Shown piece by piece: positions 1 through 7,562 of a stretch of 42,650 bases of DNA. Position 1 is the first letter of the stretch. The number at the start of each line of letters is the position of its first letter. The notes under the pieces are model-generated. The model saw only the letters and a program-made list of their open reading frames with translations, did no database searches and was not told the origin of the DNA. The DNA lies in NCBI RefSeq assembly GCF_016745505.1, contig NZ_JAERUC010000017.1:1-42650 (forward strand), in the 5' to 3' direction. The DNA is from Streptomyces silvae (GTDB lineage: Bacteria; Actinomycetota; Actinomycetes; Streptomycetales; Streptomycetaceae). A program made the translations under genes and the position numbers.

Positions 1-1321
1 TGAGGTCCTCGAGCGAGTCGATGCCCTTGACGTACGAGGGAACCGTCAGCTCAAGCGACGTGGGGCCGTACCAGGAACCGAGGTCGTCCAGCTGGTCGCT
101 GTACTTGTCCCAGTAGTCCTTGTGCGTGGTCGGCAGCCAGGAGTCCGTCTGGAAGTCGATGTCGCCGCGGGCGACACCGGAGTAGAGCGGTCCGGCGTCG
201 AGCTGGGTCATCCCGGTCTCGAAGCCGCGCTGCTCCAGGATCTCCTTCCACAGGTACGTGGAGGCGATGCCCTCGTCCCAGGGGATGTACCCCATGTTGA
301 TCTTCTGGCCCTGGCCGACGTTCGAGCTGTCGGCCTGGTCGGCCTTCGAGTCGTCGGAACCGGCGATGTTGAGGCCGCCCGCGACGAGCGCGAGGACGAC
401 GACACCGATCATGGCGACGGCGGTACCCGGCTTGTAGTGCGTGAACTTGAGCCTCCGCGCACCGGCGGCGACCTTGGCGGCGGCACGGCGGCCGAGCGGG
501 GAGACCCGCTCGTTGAGCGCGCCGGTCATCCGGTCCAGGTACATGGCGAGGATGACGACGGCGATCCCGCTCTCGGCGGCGAGGCCGACCTGGAGCTGGG
601 TGATCGCGGCGTACACCTTCTCGCCGAGGCCGCCGGCGCCGGCCATGCCGCCGATGACGACCATCGACAGGGCCAGCATGATGACCTGGTTGATCCCGGC
701 CATGATCGTCGGCAGGGCGAGCGGCAGCTGCACCCGGGTGAGGGTGTGCTTGGGCGTGGTACCGAAGGCCTCGGCGGCCTCGACCAGTTCGCCGTCGACC
801 TGGCGGATGCCGAGCTCGGTCATCCGGACGCCGGGCGGCATCGCGAAGACGATGGTGGCGATCACACCGGGGGTGACGCCGACGCCGAAGAACATGACGC
901 CGGGGATCAGGTAGACGAAGGCCGGCATCGTCTGCATGACGTCGAGCACCGGACGCAGCGTGGCACTGACCCGGTTGTTGCGCGCCGCCCAGACACCCAT
1001 GGGCACGGCGATCACGATGGTGATGACCGCGGCCACGACGACCAGCGAGAGGGTCGCCATCGCCTCGTCCCAGAGGGCGAGGGAGTCGATGAGCGCGAAG
1101 CCCACGAAGGTGAGCACGGCGGGGATCACCCCGCGCAGCCAGAACGCGATGACCGCGAAGATCCCGGCCATCAGCAGCGGCTCGCCGCCGCCGAGCACGG
1201 CGTTGACGCCGTCGTACATCCCGCCGAGGACGGTCTTGATGAAGTCGAAGATCCAGGTGAGGTTCGACTGGAGCCAGTCGACCGCGTCCTCGACCCATGC
1301 GCCGAAGGTGAACCTAGGCAC
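1..1321 (-). CDS. Glycine betaine/proline-type ABC transporter, permease fused to substrate-binding domain (3' end outside window)
   Basis: The reading frame starts at GTG 1321, overlaps the upstream ATPase gene by 8 bases and stays open to the window edge (about 440 codons visible). Residues 1 to about 290 are a ProW/OpuAB-like permease with several membrane helices and the cytoplasmic loop (EAAEAFGTTPKHTLTRVQLP) that contacts the ATPase. A further membrane helix near residue 315 is followed by an OpuAC/ProX-like extracytoplasmic binding domain beginning KINMGYIPWDEG, with tryptophans in PWDEG and DSWLP as expected for the aromatic cage binding quaternary ammonium compounds. Such permease-binding-protein fusions are known in the OpuA family. 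It should import osmoprotectants such as glycine betaine; the exact substrate cannot be read from sequence. The C-terminus of the binding domain is missing. Confidence 0.93.
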   Translation of the reverse strand, partial: MPRFTFGAWVEDAVDWLQSNLTWIFDFIKTVLGGMYDGVNAVLGGGEPLLMAGIFAVIAFWLRGVIPAVLTFVGFALIDSLALWDEAMATLSLVVVAAVITIVIAVPMGVWAARNNRVSATLRPVLDVMQTMPAFVYLIPGVMFFGVGVTPGVIATIVFAMPPGVRMTELGIRQVDGELVEAAEAFGTTPKHTLTRVQLPLALPTIMAGINQVIMLALSMVVIGGMAGAGGLGEKVYAAITQLQVGLAAESGIAVVILAMYLDRMTGALNERVSPLGRRAAAKVAAGARRLKFTHYKPGTAVAMIGVVVLALVAGGLNIAGSDDSKADQADSSNVGQGQKINMGYIPWDEGIASTYLWKEILEQRGFETGMTQLDAGPLYSGVARGDIDFQTDSWLPTTHKDYWDKYSDQLDDLGSWYGPTSLELTVPSYVKGIDSLEDL

Positions 1322-2417
1322 CGGCGATCACCTTCTTGACCTCGCGCGGGGCCGGAACCTGGCCGTCGGCACTGTTGTCGACCTGCGGTTCCTCACCGAG
1401 CGCGGCGAGCAGCCTGGCGCGCGGGACGATCCCTATGACCTTGCCGCCCTCACCGGTGACGGCGACGGCCGACCCGCTGGTGGAGCAGGGGGTGAAGAGC
1501 TCGGCGATGGGTGTCTCGGCCGACACCGTGGCGGGCGCCTCGGCCTTCAGCTCGGCGTCGGAGCTGCCCTTGGCGGGCGCCTCCATGATCGAGCCGGCGG
1601 TGAGCACCCGGGAGCGGTCGACGTCCTGGATGAAGGAGGCGACGTAGTCGTTGGACGGCCGGACGAGGATGTCCTCGGCGGTGCCCTGCTGCACGATCTC
1701 GCCGTCCCGCATCACGGCGATGCGGTCGCCGAGGCGCATGGCCTCGTTGAGGTCGTGGGTGATGAAGACGATCGTCTTCTTCAGGCGCTTCTGCAGTTCG
1801 AGGAGCTGGTCCTGCATGTCGCGCCGGATCAGCGGGTCGAGCGCGCTGAAGGACTCGTCCATCAGGAGCAGGTCGGCGTCGGTGGCGAGCGCGCGGGCCA
1901 GGCCCACACGCTGCTGCATGCCGCCGGACAGCTCGTCGGGCCAGGACTTCTCCCAGCCGGCGAGGCCGGTCATCTCCAGTGCCTGGGCGGCGCGTTCCTC
2001 CCGCGCGACCCGCGGGACGCCCTGGACCTCCAGGCCGTACGCCGCGTTCTCCAGCACGCTCCTGTGGGGGAAGAGCGCGAAGTGCTGGAAGACCATGCTG
2101 ATCTTGGTTGAGCGCACGTTGCGCAGTTCACGGGGGCTCAGGGCGGTCAGGTCCTCCCCGTCGAACAGCACCCGTCCGGCAGTGGGCTCCAGCAGCCCGT
2201 TGAGCATCCGCAGCAATGTGGACTTCCCCGAACCGGAGAGTCCCATGACGACGAAGATCTGGCCCGGTTCCACGGTGAACGAGGCGTCGATCACCGCTGC
2301 GGTCGTTCCGTCGGCGCGCAGCTCGTCGCGGTGGGTACCGCTCTCGAGCTTCTGCACGGCTTGATCGGGTCGTCTGCCGAACACTTTGTACAAGTGCTCA
2401 GCTTGCAGCCTTGACAC
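1314..2417 (-). CDS. Glycine betaine/proline-type ABC transporter ATPase (ProV/OpuAA family)
   Basis: 367 residues. It powers the importer encoded by the overlapping downstream permease gene. Visible motifs are Walker A (GLSGSGKST), the Q-loop region (MVFQHFALFPHRSV), the ABC signature (LSGGMQQRVGLARAL), Walker B (LLLMDESFSALD) and the switch histidine in FITHDLNEA. The C-terminal 100 residues match the CBS-domain region found in osmoprotectant ATPases, where it senses ionic strength or c-di-AMP. The GTG at 2417 is chosen because GAGG sits 5 bases upstream and the protein then begins with the usual LQAEHLYKVFG; the frame remains open to 2573 but that extension does not resemble the family. 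A leader hairpin lies 26 bases upstream. Confidence 0.93.
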   Translation of the reverse strand: MSRLQAEHLYKVFGRRPDQAVQKLESGTHRDELRADGTTAAVIDASFTVEPGQIFVVMGLSGSGKSTLLRMLNGLLEPTAGRVLFDGEDLTALSPRELRNVRSTKISMVFQHFALFPHRSVLENAAYGLEVQGVPRVAREERAAQALEMTGLAGWEKSWPDELSGGMQQRVGLARALATDADLLLMDESFSALDPLIRRDMQDQLLELQKRLKKTIVFITHDLNEAMRLGDRIAVMRDGEIVQQGTAEDILVRPSNDYVASFIQDVDRSRVLTAGSIMEAPAKGSSDAELKAEAPATVSAETPIAELFTPCSTSGSAVAVTGEGGKVIGIVPRARLLAALGEEPQVDNSADGQVPAPREVKKVIAGA

Positions 2418-2442
2418 ATACACCTCACGCGTTGAACCGAAA

Positions 2443-2471
2443 ACGGTCTGCCACCCCCTTCGGCAGACCGT
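2443..2471 (-). promoter_or_regulatory. Leader hairpin resembling an attenuator upstream of the osmoprotectant transporter
   Basis: A perfect 10-base inverted repeat (ACGGTCTGCC / GGCAGACCGT) with a 9-base loop. Read on the minus strand, the stem is followed by TTTTC, the form of an intrinsic terminator, although it lies in the 5' region of the ATPase gene and no gene ends there: the neighbour on the other side is divergent. It could be a transcription attenuator, an mRNA-stability hairpin or a dyad operator. Only the repeat itself is observed. Confidence 0.5.
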
Positions 2472-2576
2472 GGAGCGGTGCGGATTCGGTCCGCAGAGCA
2501 CGCGCACTTCGTTGAAAAATGGACGTGGTCCGCTCCGGTGCCGCGCCTGCCCCCGCTTACGCCGACCAAACACATG

Positions 2577-2592
2577 TGTGATTCAGATCACT
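2577..2592. promoter_or_regulatory. Crp-like dyad in the divergent intergenic region
   Basis: TGTGA-N6-TCACT matches 9 of 10 conserved bases of the enterobacterial CRP consensus and most of the GTG-N8-CAC core reported for Streptomyces Crp. It lies between the osmoprotectant transporter and the exonuclease gene and could act on either. A 16-base dyad can arise by chance in a window of this size. Confidence 0.35.
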
Positions 2593-2676
2593 CCGGGGAA
2601 ACCGCTGTCACGGGAACCGCGCGCCTCGCGCGTCACCGCCGCCCACCCCCGGGACCGGTTACGGCATCATCGGGGT

Positions 2677-3600
2677 GTGACGCGACGCCTGATGCTCCTC
2701 GACACCGCCTCCCTCTACTTCCGCGCCTACTTCGGCGTCCCGGATTCGGTGCGCGCACCGGACGGCACCCCGGTCAACGCCGTGCGCGGGCTGCTCGACT
2801 TCATCGCCCGGCTGGTGCAGGACCACCGGCCGGACGACCTGGTCGCCTGCATGGACGCGGACTGGCGCCCGCAGTGGCGGGTCGATCTGATCCCGACCTA
2901 CAAGGCGCACCGGGTGGCCACGGAGACCGCCGAGGGCGTCCCCGACGAGGAGGAGGTCCCCGACACCCTCTCCCCGCAGGTCCCGGTGATCGAGGCCGTG
3001 CTGGACGCGCTCGGGATCGCCCGGGTGGGCGTCGCCCCGTACGAGGCGGACGACGTGATCGGCACCCTGGCCGGGCGGGCCACGGGGCCGGTCGACATCG
3101 TGACCGGGGACCGCGATCTCTACCAGCTGGTCGACGACGCCCGCGGGGTGCGGGTGCTCTACCCCCTCAAGGGCGTGGGCACGCTCCAGGTGACGGACGA
3201 GACGTGGCTGCGCGAGAAGTACGGCGTGGACGGCGGCGGATACGTCGATCTGGCCCTGCTGCGCGGCGATCCGAGCGACGGGCTGCCGGGAGTGCCCGGT
3301 ATCGGCGAGAAGACGGCGGCGAAGCTGCTGGACGCCTTCGGCGACCTGGCCGGGATCATGGCCGCGGTGGACGATCCCGCCGCCCGGCTCACCCCGTCCC
3401 AGCGCAAGCGGCTGGACGAGGCCCGGGACTACGTGGCGGTGGCCCCGAAGGTCGTCCGGGTCGCCGACGACGTGCCCCTGCCCGACTTCAACCCCGCTCT
3501 CCCCCGCGAACCGCGCGATCCGGCGGCCCTGGAAGCCCTCGCGGCGCGCTGGGGTCTGGGGAACGCGCTCCAGCGCCTGCTCGTCACACTCCAGGCATGA
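2677..3600 (+). CDS. 5'-3' exonuclease (PIN-like / FEN family, stand-alone)
   Basis: 307 residues from GTG 2677; an internal ATG at 2692 (302 residues) is a possible alternative, as neither has a strong ribosome site. It resembles the 5'-3' exonuclease domain of DNA polymerase I without any polymerase domain. Acidic metal-binding positions are seen in LMLLDTASLYFRAYFG, CMDADWRP, YEADDVIGTLA and VTGDRDLYQLVDD. A helix-three-turn-helix DNA-binding motif follows (GLPGVPGIGEKTAAKLL). Such proteins remove RNA primers or 5' flaps in replication and repair, and actinobacteria often carry one in addition to polA. It appears monocistronic, followed directly by the iron-regulated region of the next gene. 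Confidence 0.9.
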   Translation: MTRRLMLLDTASLYFRAYFGVPDSVRAPDGTPVNAVRGLLDFIARLVQDHRPDDLVACMDADWRPQWRVDLIPTYKAHRVATETAEGVPDEEEVPDTLSPQVPVIEAVLDALGIARVGVAPYEADDVIGTLAGRATGPVDIVTGDRDLYQLVDDARGVRVLYPLKGVGTLQVTDETWLREKYGVDGGGYVDLALLRGDPSDGLPGVPGIGEKTAAKLLDAFGDLAGIMAAVDDPAARLTPSQRKRLDEARDYVAVAPKVVRVADDVPLPDFNPALPREPRDPAALEALAARWGLGNALQRLLVTLQA

Positions 3601-3604
3601 GGTG

Positions 3605-3623
3605 CTAGCTTAGGTAAACCTAA
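3605..3623 (+). promoter_or_regulatory. Iron box (DtxR/DmdR1-type operator)
   Basis: CTAGCTTAGGTAAACCTAA agrees with the DmdR/DtxR iron-box consensus TTAGGTTAGGCTCACCTAA at 14 of 19 positions. It contains a near-perfect dyad, CTTAGGT-AA-ACCTAAG (3609-3624). It lies 41 bases before the siderophore-reductase start, a position where an iron-bound repressor would block transcription. This fits the function of the downstream gene. Confidence 0.85.
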
Positions 3624-3664
3624 GTTTGTAGTACCTCGCATATGTCCAGAGCAGGGAGAACCTC

Positions 3665-4507
3665 GTGGCAGAGCGGCCGCAACGCCGGACACCGAAGGCG
3701 CAGGGGGCGCAGGTTCTGCGCACCGAGCAGATCACCCCGCACATGGTGCGCGTGATCCTCGGTGGCGAGGGCCTGGCCGACTTCACCCTCGGTGAGTACA
3801 CGGACCACTACATCAAGCTGTGCTTCGCCCCGGAGGGCGCGGACTACAGCCACCCCTTCGACATGGCCCGGATCCGCGAGGAGTACCCGCGCGAGCTGTG
3901 GCCCACCACCCGGACGTACACCGTGCGTTCCTGGGACCCCGACTCCCGTGAGCTCGCCGTCGACTTCGTGGTGCACGGCGACGAGGGCCTGGCGGGCCCC
4001 TGGGCGGCGCGGGCGCAGCGCGGTGACCAGGTGACGTTCCTGGGCCCCGGCGGCGGTTACGCGCCGGAGGCCTCGGCCGACTGGCACCTGCTGGTGGGCG
4101 ACGAGAGCGCCCTGCCCGCGATCGCCGCGTCGCTGGAGCACCTGCCGGAGGGCGCGCTCGTGCACGCCTTCGTGGAGGTGCCGGACCCGTCGGAGGAGCA
4201 GAAGCTCGTGGCCCCGGACGGCGTGTCGGTGACCTGGCTGCACCGCGGCGACCGCCCGGTCGGCGAGGCGCTCGTCACCGCGGTGCGGGAGCTGGAGTTC
4301 CCCGAGGGCCAGGTGCAGGCCTTCGTCCACGGCGAGGCGGGCTTCGTGAAGGAGATCCGGCGCCACCTCCGCCTGGAGCGGGGCATCCCCCTTCCGCAGC
4401 TGTCGATCTCGGGCTACTGGCGCCTCGGCCAGAACGACGACGCGTGGCGCGCGGTCAAGCGCGAGTGGAACGAGCAGGTGGAGCGCGAGCAGGAGAACGC
4501 CGCGTAG
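3665..4507 (+). CDS. Siderophore-interacting protein (FAD-dependent ferric-siderophore reductase, SIP family)
   Basis: 280 residues. SIP enzymes release iron from imported ferric siderophores in the cytoplasm by FAD-mediated reduction with NAD(P)H or ferredoxin. Visible family signatures are the FAD-binding RTYTVRSWD at residues 83-91, the DFVVHGDEGLAGPWA segment with the following GD and GPGGGY near residues 115-137, and the C-terminal GYWRLGQNDDAWRAVKREW typical of the family. Length is normal. The GTG start at 3665 follows GGGAGA at a suitable distance. An iron box lies upstream, so expression should rise when iron is scarce. No siderophore biosynthesis or uptake genes lie nearby. Confidence 0.93.
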   Translation: MAERPQRRTPKAQGAQVLRTEQITPHMVRVILGGEGLADFTLGEYTDHYIKLCFAPEGADYSHPFDMARIREEYPRELWPTTRTYTVRSWDPDSRELAVDFVVHGDEGLAGPWAARAQRGDQVTFLGPGGGYAPEASADWHLLVGDESALPAIAASLEHLPEGALVHAFVEVPDPSEEQKLVAPDGVSVTWLHRGDRPVGEALVTAVRELEFPEGQVQAFVHGEAGFVKEIRRHLRLERGIPLPQLSISGYWRLGQNDDAWRAVKREWNEQVEREQENAA

Positions 4508-4599
4508 CGCACCTCCCGGGCGTACGCGCGACCGGTCCGCCCGAACCCCGCGCGTCCGGGCCGCACGCCTGGACCCGTACACCTGGAACGCGCACACCT

Positions 4600-4636
4600 G
4601 AAACCCGGTCACCGTCCTGGACGGCGGCCGGGTTTC
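4600..4636. terminator. Bidirectional hairpin terminator between convergent genes
   Basis: GAAACCCGG / CCGGGTTTC form a 9-base stem with an inner CCGTC / GACGG stem. It lies between the convergent siderophore reductase (ends 4507) and MerR gene (ends 4647). Short runs of A and T at the stem base would work in either direction. Confidence 0.65.
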
Positions 4637-4646
4637 CGCGTGCGCC

Positions 4647-5366
4647 TCACGCCCCGGCCCACCGCCCGGCCTCCTCCGGGTCCCCGTAGGCGCGGGCGGA
4701 GGCGTCCACATGGGCGAGCCTGCGCAGGGCGCCGAACATGGCCTCCCCGAGCACCGTGCCGACGACCACGCTCTCCACCAGGTCCTCGCGTGCGACCCGC
4801 CTCCGGACGTAGTCGAGGTCGGCGCGCGCGACCGGCTCGGCCGCGTCGGCGTAGACGTCGAGCAGTTCGACGAACGCGCCGTGCCCCACCCGGTGCAGGG
4901 CGGCCAGCACCCCCGCCAGGGACCGCGCCGCCGCGTTGTCCGCGTCCACGTACCAGCCGCGCCGGGCCAGCAGCGCGGCGACCTCCTCGCGGGCGTCGGC
5001 CGATTCGGGCCCCGCCCCCTCGGCCGCCTCCACCTCCTCGGCCTCGTCCGTCTCCCCGGACTCCCCGGACTCCTCGGGCTTCCCGGACTCCTCGGGAATG
5101 ATGCGCCCCGCCGCCACTCCGAGCACCTTGTGCACCGGCTGTCCGGGATCGTCGACCGCCTCCAGCACCTCCGCGATGGCGGACAGCGACAGCCCTCCGA
5201 CGTCCAGGAGCGCCCGGATCAGCCGCAGCCTGCGCTCGTGCCCGTCGTCGTAGCGCGCCTGGTTCGGGCTGGTGAGCGTGCCGGCGGGCAGCACCCCTTC
5301 CCGTACGTAGTACTTGATCGTCGGTACCGGGACCCCGGACCTCCGGCTCAGTTCACCGATGCGCAC
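4647..5366 (-). CDS. MerR family transcriptional regulator
   Basis: 239 residues. The N-terminal winged helix-turn-helix is clear: VRIGELSRRSGVPVPTIKYY followed by REGVLPAGTLTSPNQARYDDGHERRLRLIRAL. The long C-terminal part (about residues 85-239), which would bind the effector, is not of a type I recognise; it contains an acidic low-complexity run of EESGKPEESGESGE type near residues 95-125. GTG 5366 is preferred because GGAGGG lies 10 bases upstream; a TTG at 5384 is in frame but overlaps that ribosome site. It is divergent from two membrane-protein genes and probably controls them and itself through the dyads at 5412-5450. The signal is unknown. Confidence 0.88.
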   Translation of the reverse strand: MRIGELSRRSGVPVPTIKYYVREGVLPAGTLTSPNQARYDDGHERRLRLIRALLDVGGLSLSAIAEVLEAVDDPGQPVHKVLGVAAGRIIPEESGKPEESGESGETDEAEEVEAAEGAGPESADAREEVAALLARRGWYVDADNAAARSLAGVLAALHRVGHGAFVELLDVYADAAEPVARADLDYVRRRVAREDLVESVVVGTVLGEAMFGALRRLAHVDASARAYGDPEEAGRWAGA

Positions 5367-5411
5367 CGTGCGTCCACCCTCCAAGAGCTTGCCTGACCGA
5401 CCTCCATCATA

Positions 5412-5450
5412 GATAGTTCTCCTATCGGATAGCGGACAGTCCCACTATCC
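5412..5450. promoter_or_regulatory. Array of four alternating GATAG/CTATC half-sites, probable MerR operator
   Basis: Half-sites lie at 5412-5416 (GATAG), 5422-5426 (CTATC), 5428-5432 (GATAG) and 5445-5449 (CTATC). They form two dyads: GATAG-N5-CTATC and GGATAG-N12-CTATCC. The array sits between the MerR start (5366) and the membrane-protein start (5471), as expected for an autoregulatory MerR operator. Binding is inferred from position only. Confidence 0.6.
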
Positions 5451-5470
5451 ATAATTCTGGGGGGGTTCTC

Positions 5471-6433
5471 ATGCAGTCCTGGCGTACATGGCACCGGCCC
5501 TTAGTCCTCTTCGCCGCGTCGATGGCCGTGATGGCCGTCGTCGCGGCGGTGGGGATCCTGGTGGACGACCGGGTCCTGGCGAGCGCGCCGATCTGGGCCA
5601 AGCCGTTCAAGTTCGCCCTCTCGTTCGTGGTGTACGCACTGGCGCTGGCCTGGCTGCTGACGCTCCTGACCCGGGGCCGACGCCTCGGCCGGTGGGCCGG
5701 CACCGTGGTCGCCCTGGCCTGCGCCGGGGAGATGGTGATCATCACCGGTCAGGTGATCAGGGGGAAGCGCAGCCACTTCAACCACGCCACACCGTTCGAC
5801 TCGATGCTGTACGACGCGATGGCCGTCACCGTCGTCGTCCTGTGGACCGGCACGCTCGTCATCGCGATCCTGCTGCTCCGGTCACGGATCGCGGACCGCG
5901 CCTCCGGCTGGGCCGTGCGCTCCGGTGTGCTGATCGCCCTGGCCGGCGCGGCCATGGGCTTCCTGATGTCGCAGCCCTCCGCCGGGCAGCGGGCGGCCGG
6001 CGGCCTCGACACGGCGGACGTGGTCGGCGCCCACGCGGTCGGCGTCCCGGACGGCGGGCCCTCGATGCCGCTGACGGGCTGGTCGACGACGGGCGGAGAC
6101 CTGCGCGTCCCGCACTTCATCGGCATGCACGCCCTGCAGGTCCTCCCCCTGTTCCTGATCGCCCTGGTCCTCCTCGCGCCGCGCTTCGGCCCGCTGCGCG
6201 ATCCGCGGGTGCGGCTGCGACTCGTGCGGACCGCCTCCGGTACGTACGCGGCGGTCGTCGCCCTGGTGACCTGGCAGGCGCTGCGCGGACAGCCGCTGGT
6301 CCACCCCGACGGCGCGACGCTCGCCGCCGCCGGACTGATCGCCGCCGTAACGGCCGCAGGCGCCCTCCTCGCGCTCCGCCCGGCCGCCCTCACCTCGTCG
6401 GCCGGTGCGCCGGAAACGGAGTCCGTGTCATGA
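5471..6433 (+). CDS. Integral membrane protein of unknown function
   Basis: 320 residues with about seven or eight hydrophobic segments, for example LVLFAASMAVMAVVAAVGIL, FALSFVVYALALAWLLTLL, VTVVVLWTGTLVIAILLL and ALQVLPLFLIALVLL. I recognise no catalytic motif. Polar loops hold KRSHFNHATPFDSMLYD and a conserved-looking VPHFIGMHALQ, whose histidines and aromatic residues could bind a cofactor. ATG 5471 has a run of Gs upstream as ribosome site. The stop overlaps the start of the ABA4-like gene (ATGA), so the two are translationally coupled and probably act together. It is divergent from the MerR regulator and likely under its control. Confidence 0.85.
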   Translation: MQSWRTWHRPLVLFAASMAVMAVVAAVGILVDDRVLASAPIWAKPFKFALSFVVYALALAWLLTLLTRGRRLGRWAGTVVALACAGEMVIITGQVIRGKRSHFNHATPFDSMLYDAMAVTVVVLWTGTLVIAILLLRSRIADRASGWAVRSGVLIALAGAAMGFLMSQPSAGQRAAGGLDTADVVGAHAVGVPDGGPSMPLTGWSTTGGDLRVPHFIGMHALQVLPLFLIALVLLAPRFGPLRDPRVRLRLVRTASGTYAAVVALVTWQALRGQPLVHPDGATLAAAGLIAAVTAAGALLALRPAALTSSAGAPETESVS

Positions 6434-6900
6434 CCGGAGCCCTCTTCGAGATCACGTTCATGGCCGCCGCTCCCTTCTGGCTGCTCATGATCTTCGCGCC
6501 GCGCCTGTCCCTCACCGCCCGCGTGGCCGCCTCCCCGCTGACCGTCCTGCCGGTGCTCACGCTCTGGGCGGTGATGGCCGCGCCGGTGTTCCCGGAGCTG
6601 TGGGCCGCCGTGAGCAGCCCGGACATCGACACCTTCCGCGACCTGGTGGCCCTCGCGAACGGCGCGGGGGCGGTCTGGGCGCAGATCATCGCCTGGGACC
6701 TGCTGCTCGGCCAGTGGATGTTCCTGGAGTCGCGCCGGCTGGGGGTGTCGCCCCTGGTCATGGGCCCGCTCCTGGTGCTGACGATTCTGCTGTCGCCGCT
6801 CGGCCTGCTGGTCTTCCTCGTCCTCCGCGCGGTCATGAGGACCCGGTCGCGGCCGGCCGGGGGTGCGTACGAGAGGGTGGGCGGACCGGCGAATCCCTGA
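6430..6900 (+). CDS. ABA4-like (DUF4281) membrane protein
   Basis: 156 residues, four predicted membrane helices. The opening FEITFMAAAPFWLLMIFAPR and the PLLVLTILLSPLGLLVFLVLR end resemble the ABA4-like family, named after the plant protein needed for neoxanthin formation; the bacterial role is not established. The segment ANGAGAVWAQIIAWDLLLGQWMF fits the same family. It overlaps the preceding membrane-protein gene by 4 bases (ATGA), so they form one unit under the divergent MerR regulator. No terminator is evident before the sigK promoter, so some read-through into sigK is possible. Family assignment is by recognition, not search. Confidence 0.7.
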   Translation: MTGALFEITFMAAAPFWLLMIFAPRLSLTARVAASPLTVLPVLTLWAVMAAPVFPELWAAVSSPDIDTFRDLVALANGAGAVWAQIIAWDLLLGQWMFLESRRLGVSPLVMGPLLVLTILLSPLGLLVFLVLRAVMRTRSRPAGGAYERVGGPANP

Positions 6901-6909
6901 GGCGTCCGA

Positions 6910-6937
6910 CCAATCCTTCGGCACGCCGGCTCCGAAT
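6910..6937 (+). promoter_or_regulatory. SigK-type ECF promoter of sigK-rskA
   Basis: -35 CCAATCC (6910-6916), 15-base spacer, -10 CCGAAT (6932-6937). This resembles the CCATCC...CCGAAT promoter described for M. tuberculosis SigK and recurs twice between 14599 and 14689. It lies 40 bases before the sigK start, which fits autoregulation. Confidence 0.8.
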
Positions 6938-6977
6938 CATCCAGGAAACCGATGCGTGCTCCGGGAGGACCGTCCGC

Positions 6978-7562
6978 GTGAGAGAAGCCGTACACATCAG
7001 TGGGGTCCCCTCGTCGGGCCCCGGCCTGCAGGATTTGCTCGTCCAGGTCGCCCGTGGCGACCAGGAGGCGTTCACGCAGGTGTACGACCAGGTCAGCGGG
7101 CCGGTGCTGGGTCTCGTGCGGAGTGTGCTGCGCGACCCGGCCCAGTCCGAGGAGGTGGCCCAGGAGGTCCTGGTCGAGGTGTGGCGCACCGCACCCCGCT
7201 ACCAGCCCTCCCGGGGCGGCGCCATGAACTGGGTGCTGACGCTCGCCCACCACCGCGCGGTGGACCGGGTCCGCTCGGCCGAGGCGACCGCGGCGCGGGA
7301 GCACAAGGCCGCGCTGCTCGACCGGACCCCGGACTTCGACGAGGTGTCCGAGCAGGTCGAGAGCCGGCTGGAGCGGGAGCAGGTCAGACGCTGTCTGCGG
7401 ACGCTCTCCGAGCTCCAGCGGGAGTCGGTGACGCTGGCGTACTACCGCGGGCTGACCTACCGCGAGGTGGGCGAGCTGCTGTCCGTACCACTGGGGACCA
7501 TCAAGACGCGGCTGCGCGACGGGCTCATCCGGCTGCGCGACTGCCTGGGGGTGAACGCATGA
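6978..7562 (+). CDS. sigK: ECF RNA polymerase sigma factor, SigK family
   Basis: 194 residues. Region 2 spans about residues 28-100, including DPAQSEEVAQEVLVEVWRTA and GAMNWVLTLAHHRAVDRVRS. Region 4 spans about 140-190 (LSELQRESVTLAYYRGLTY then LGTIKTRLRDGLIRLRDCLG). The only cysteines are C139 and C189. They are 50 residues apart, the same separation as the C133-C183 redox pair reported for M. tuberculosis SigK. GTG 6978 follows GGGAGG at 9 bases. The gene overlaps rskA by 4 bases (ATGA). The SigK name is supported by the partner, the neighbouring lipid operon and the promoter type. Confidence 0.9.
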   Translation: MREAVHISGVPSSGPGLQDLLVQVARGDQEAFTQVYDQVSGPVLGLVRSVLRDPAQSEEVAQEVLVEVWRTAPRYQPSRGGAMNWVLTLAHHRAVDRVRSAEATAAREHKAALLDRTPDFDEVSEQVESRLEREQVRRCLRTLSELQRESVTLAYYRGLTYREVGELLSVPLGTIKTRLRDGLIRLRDCLGVNA

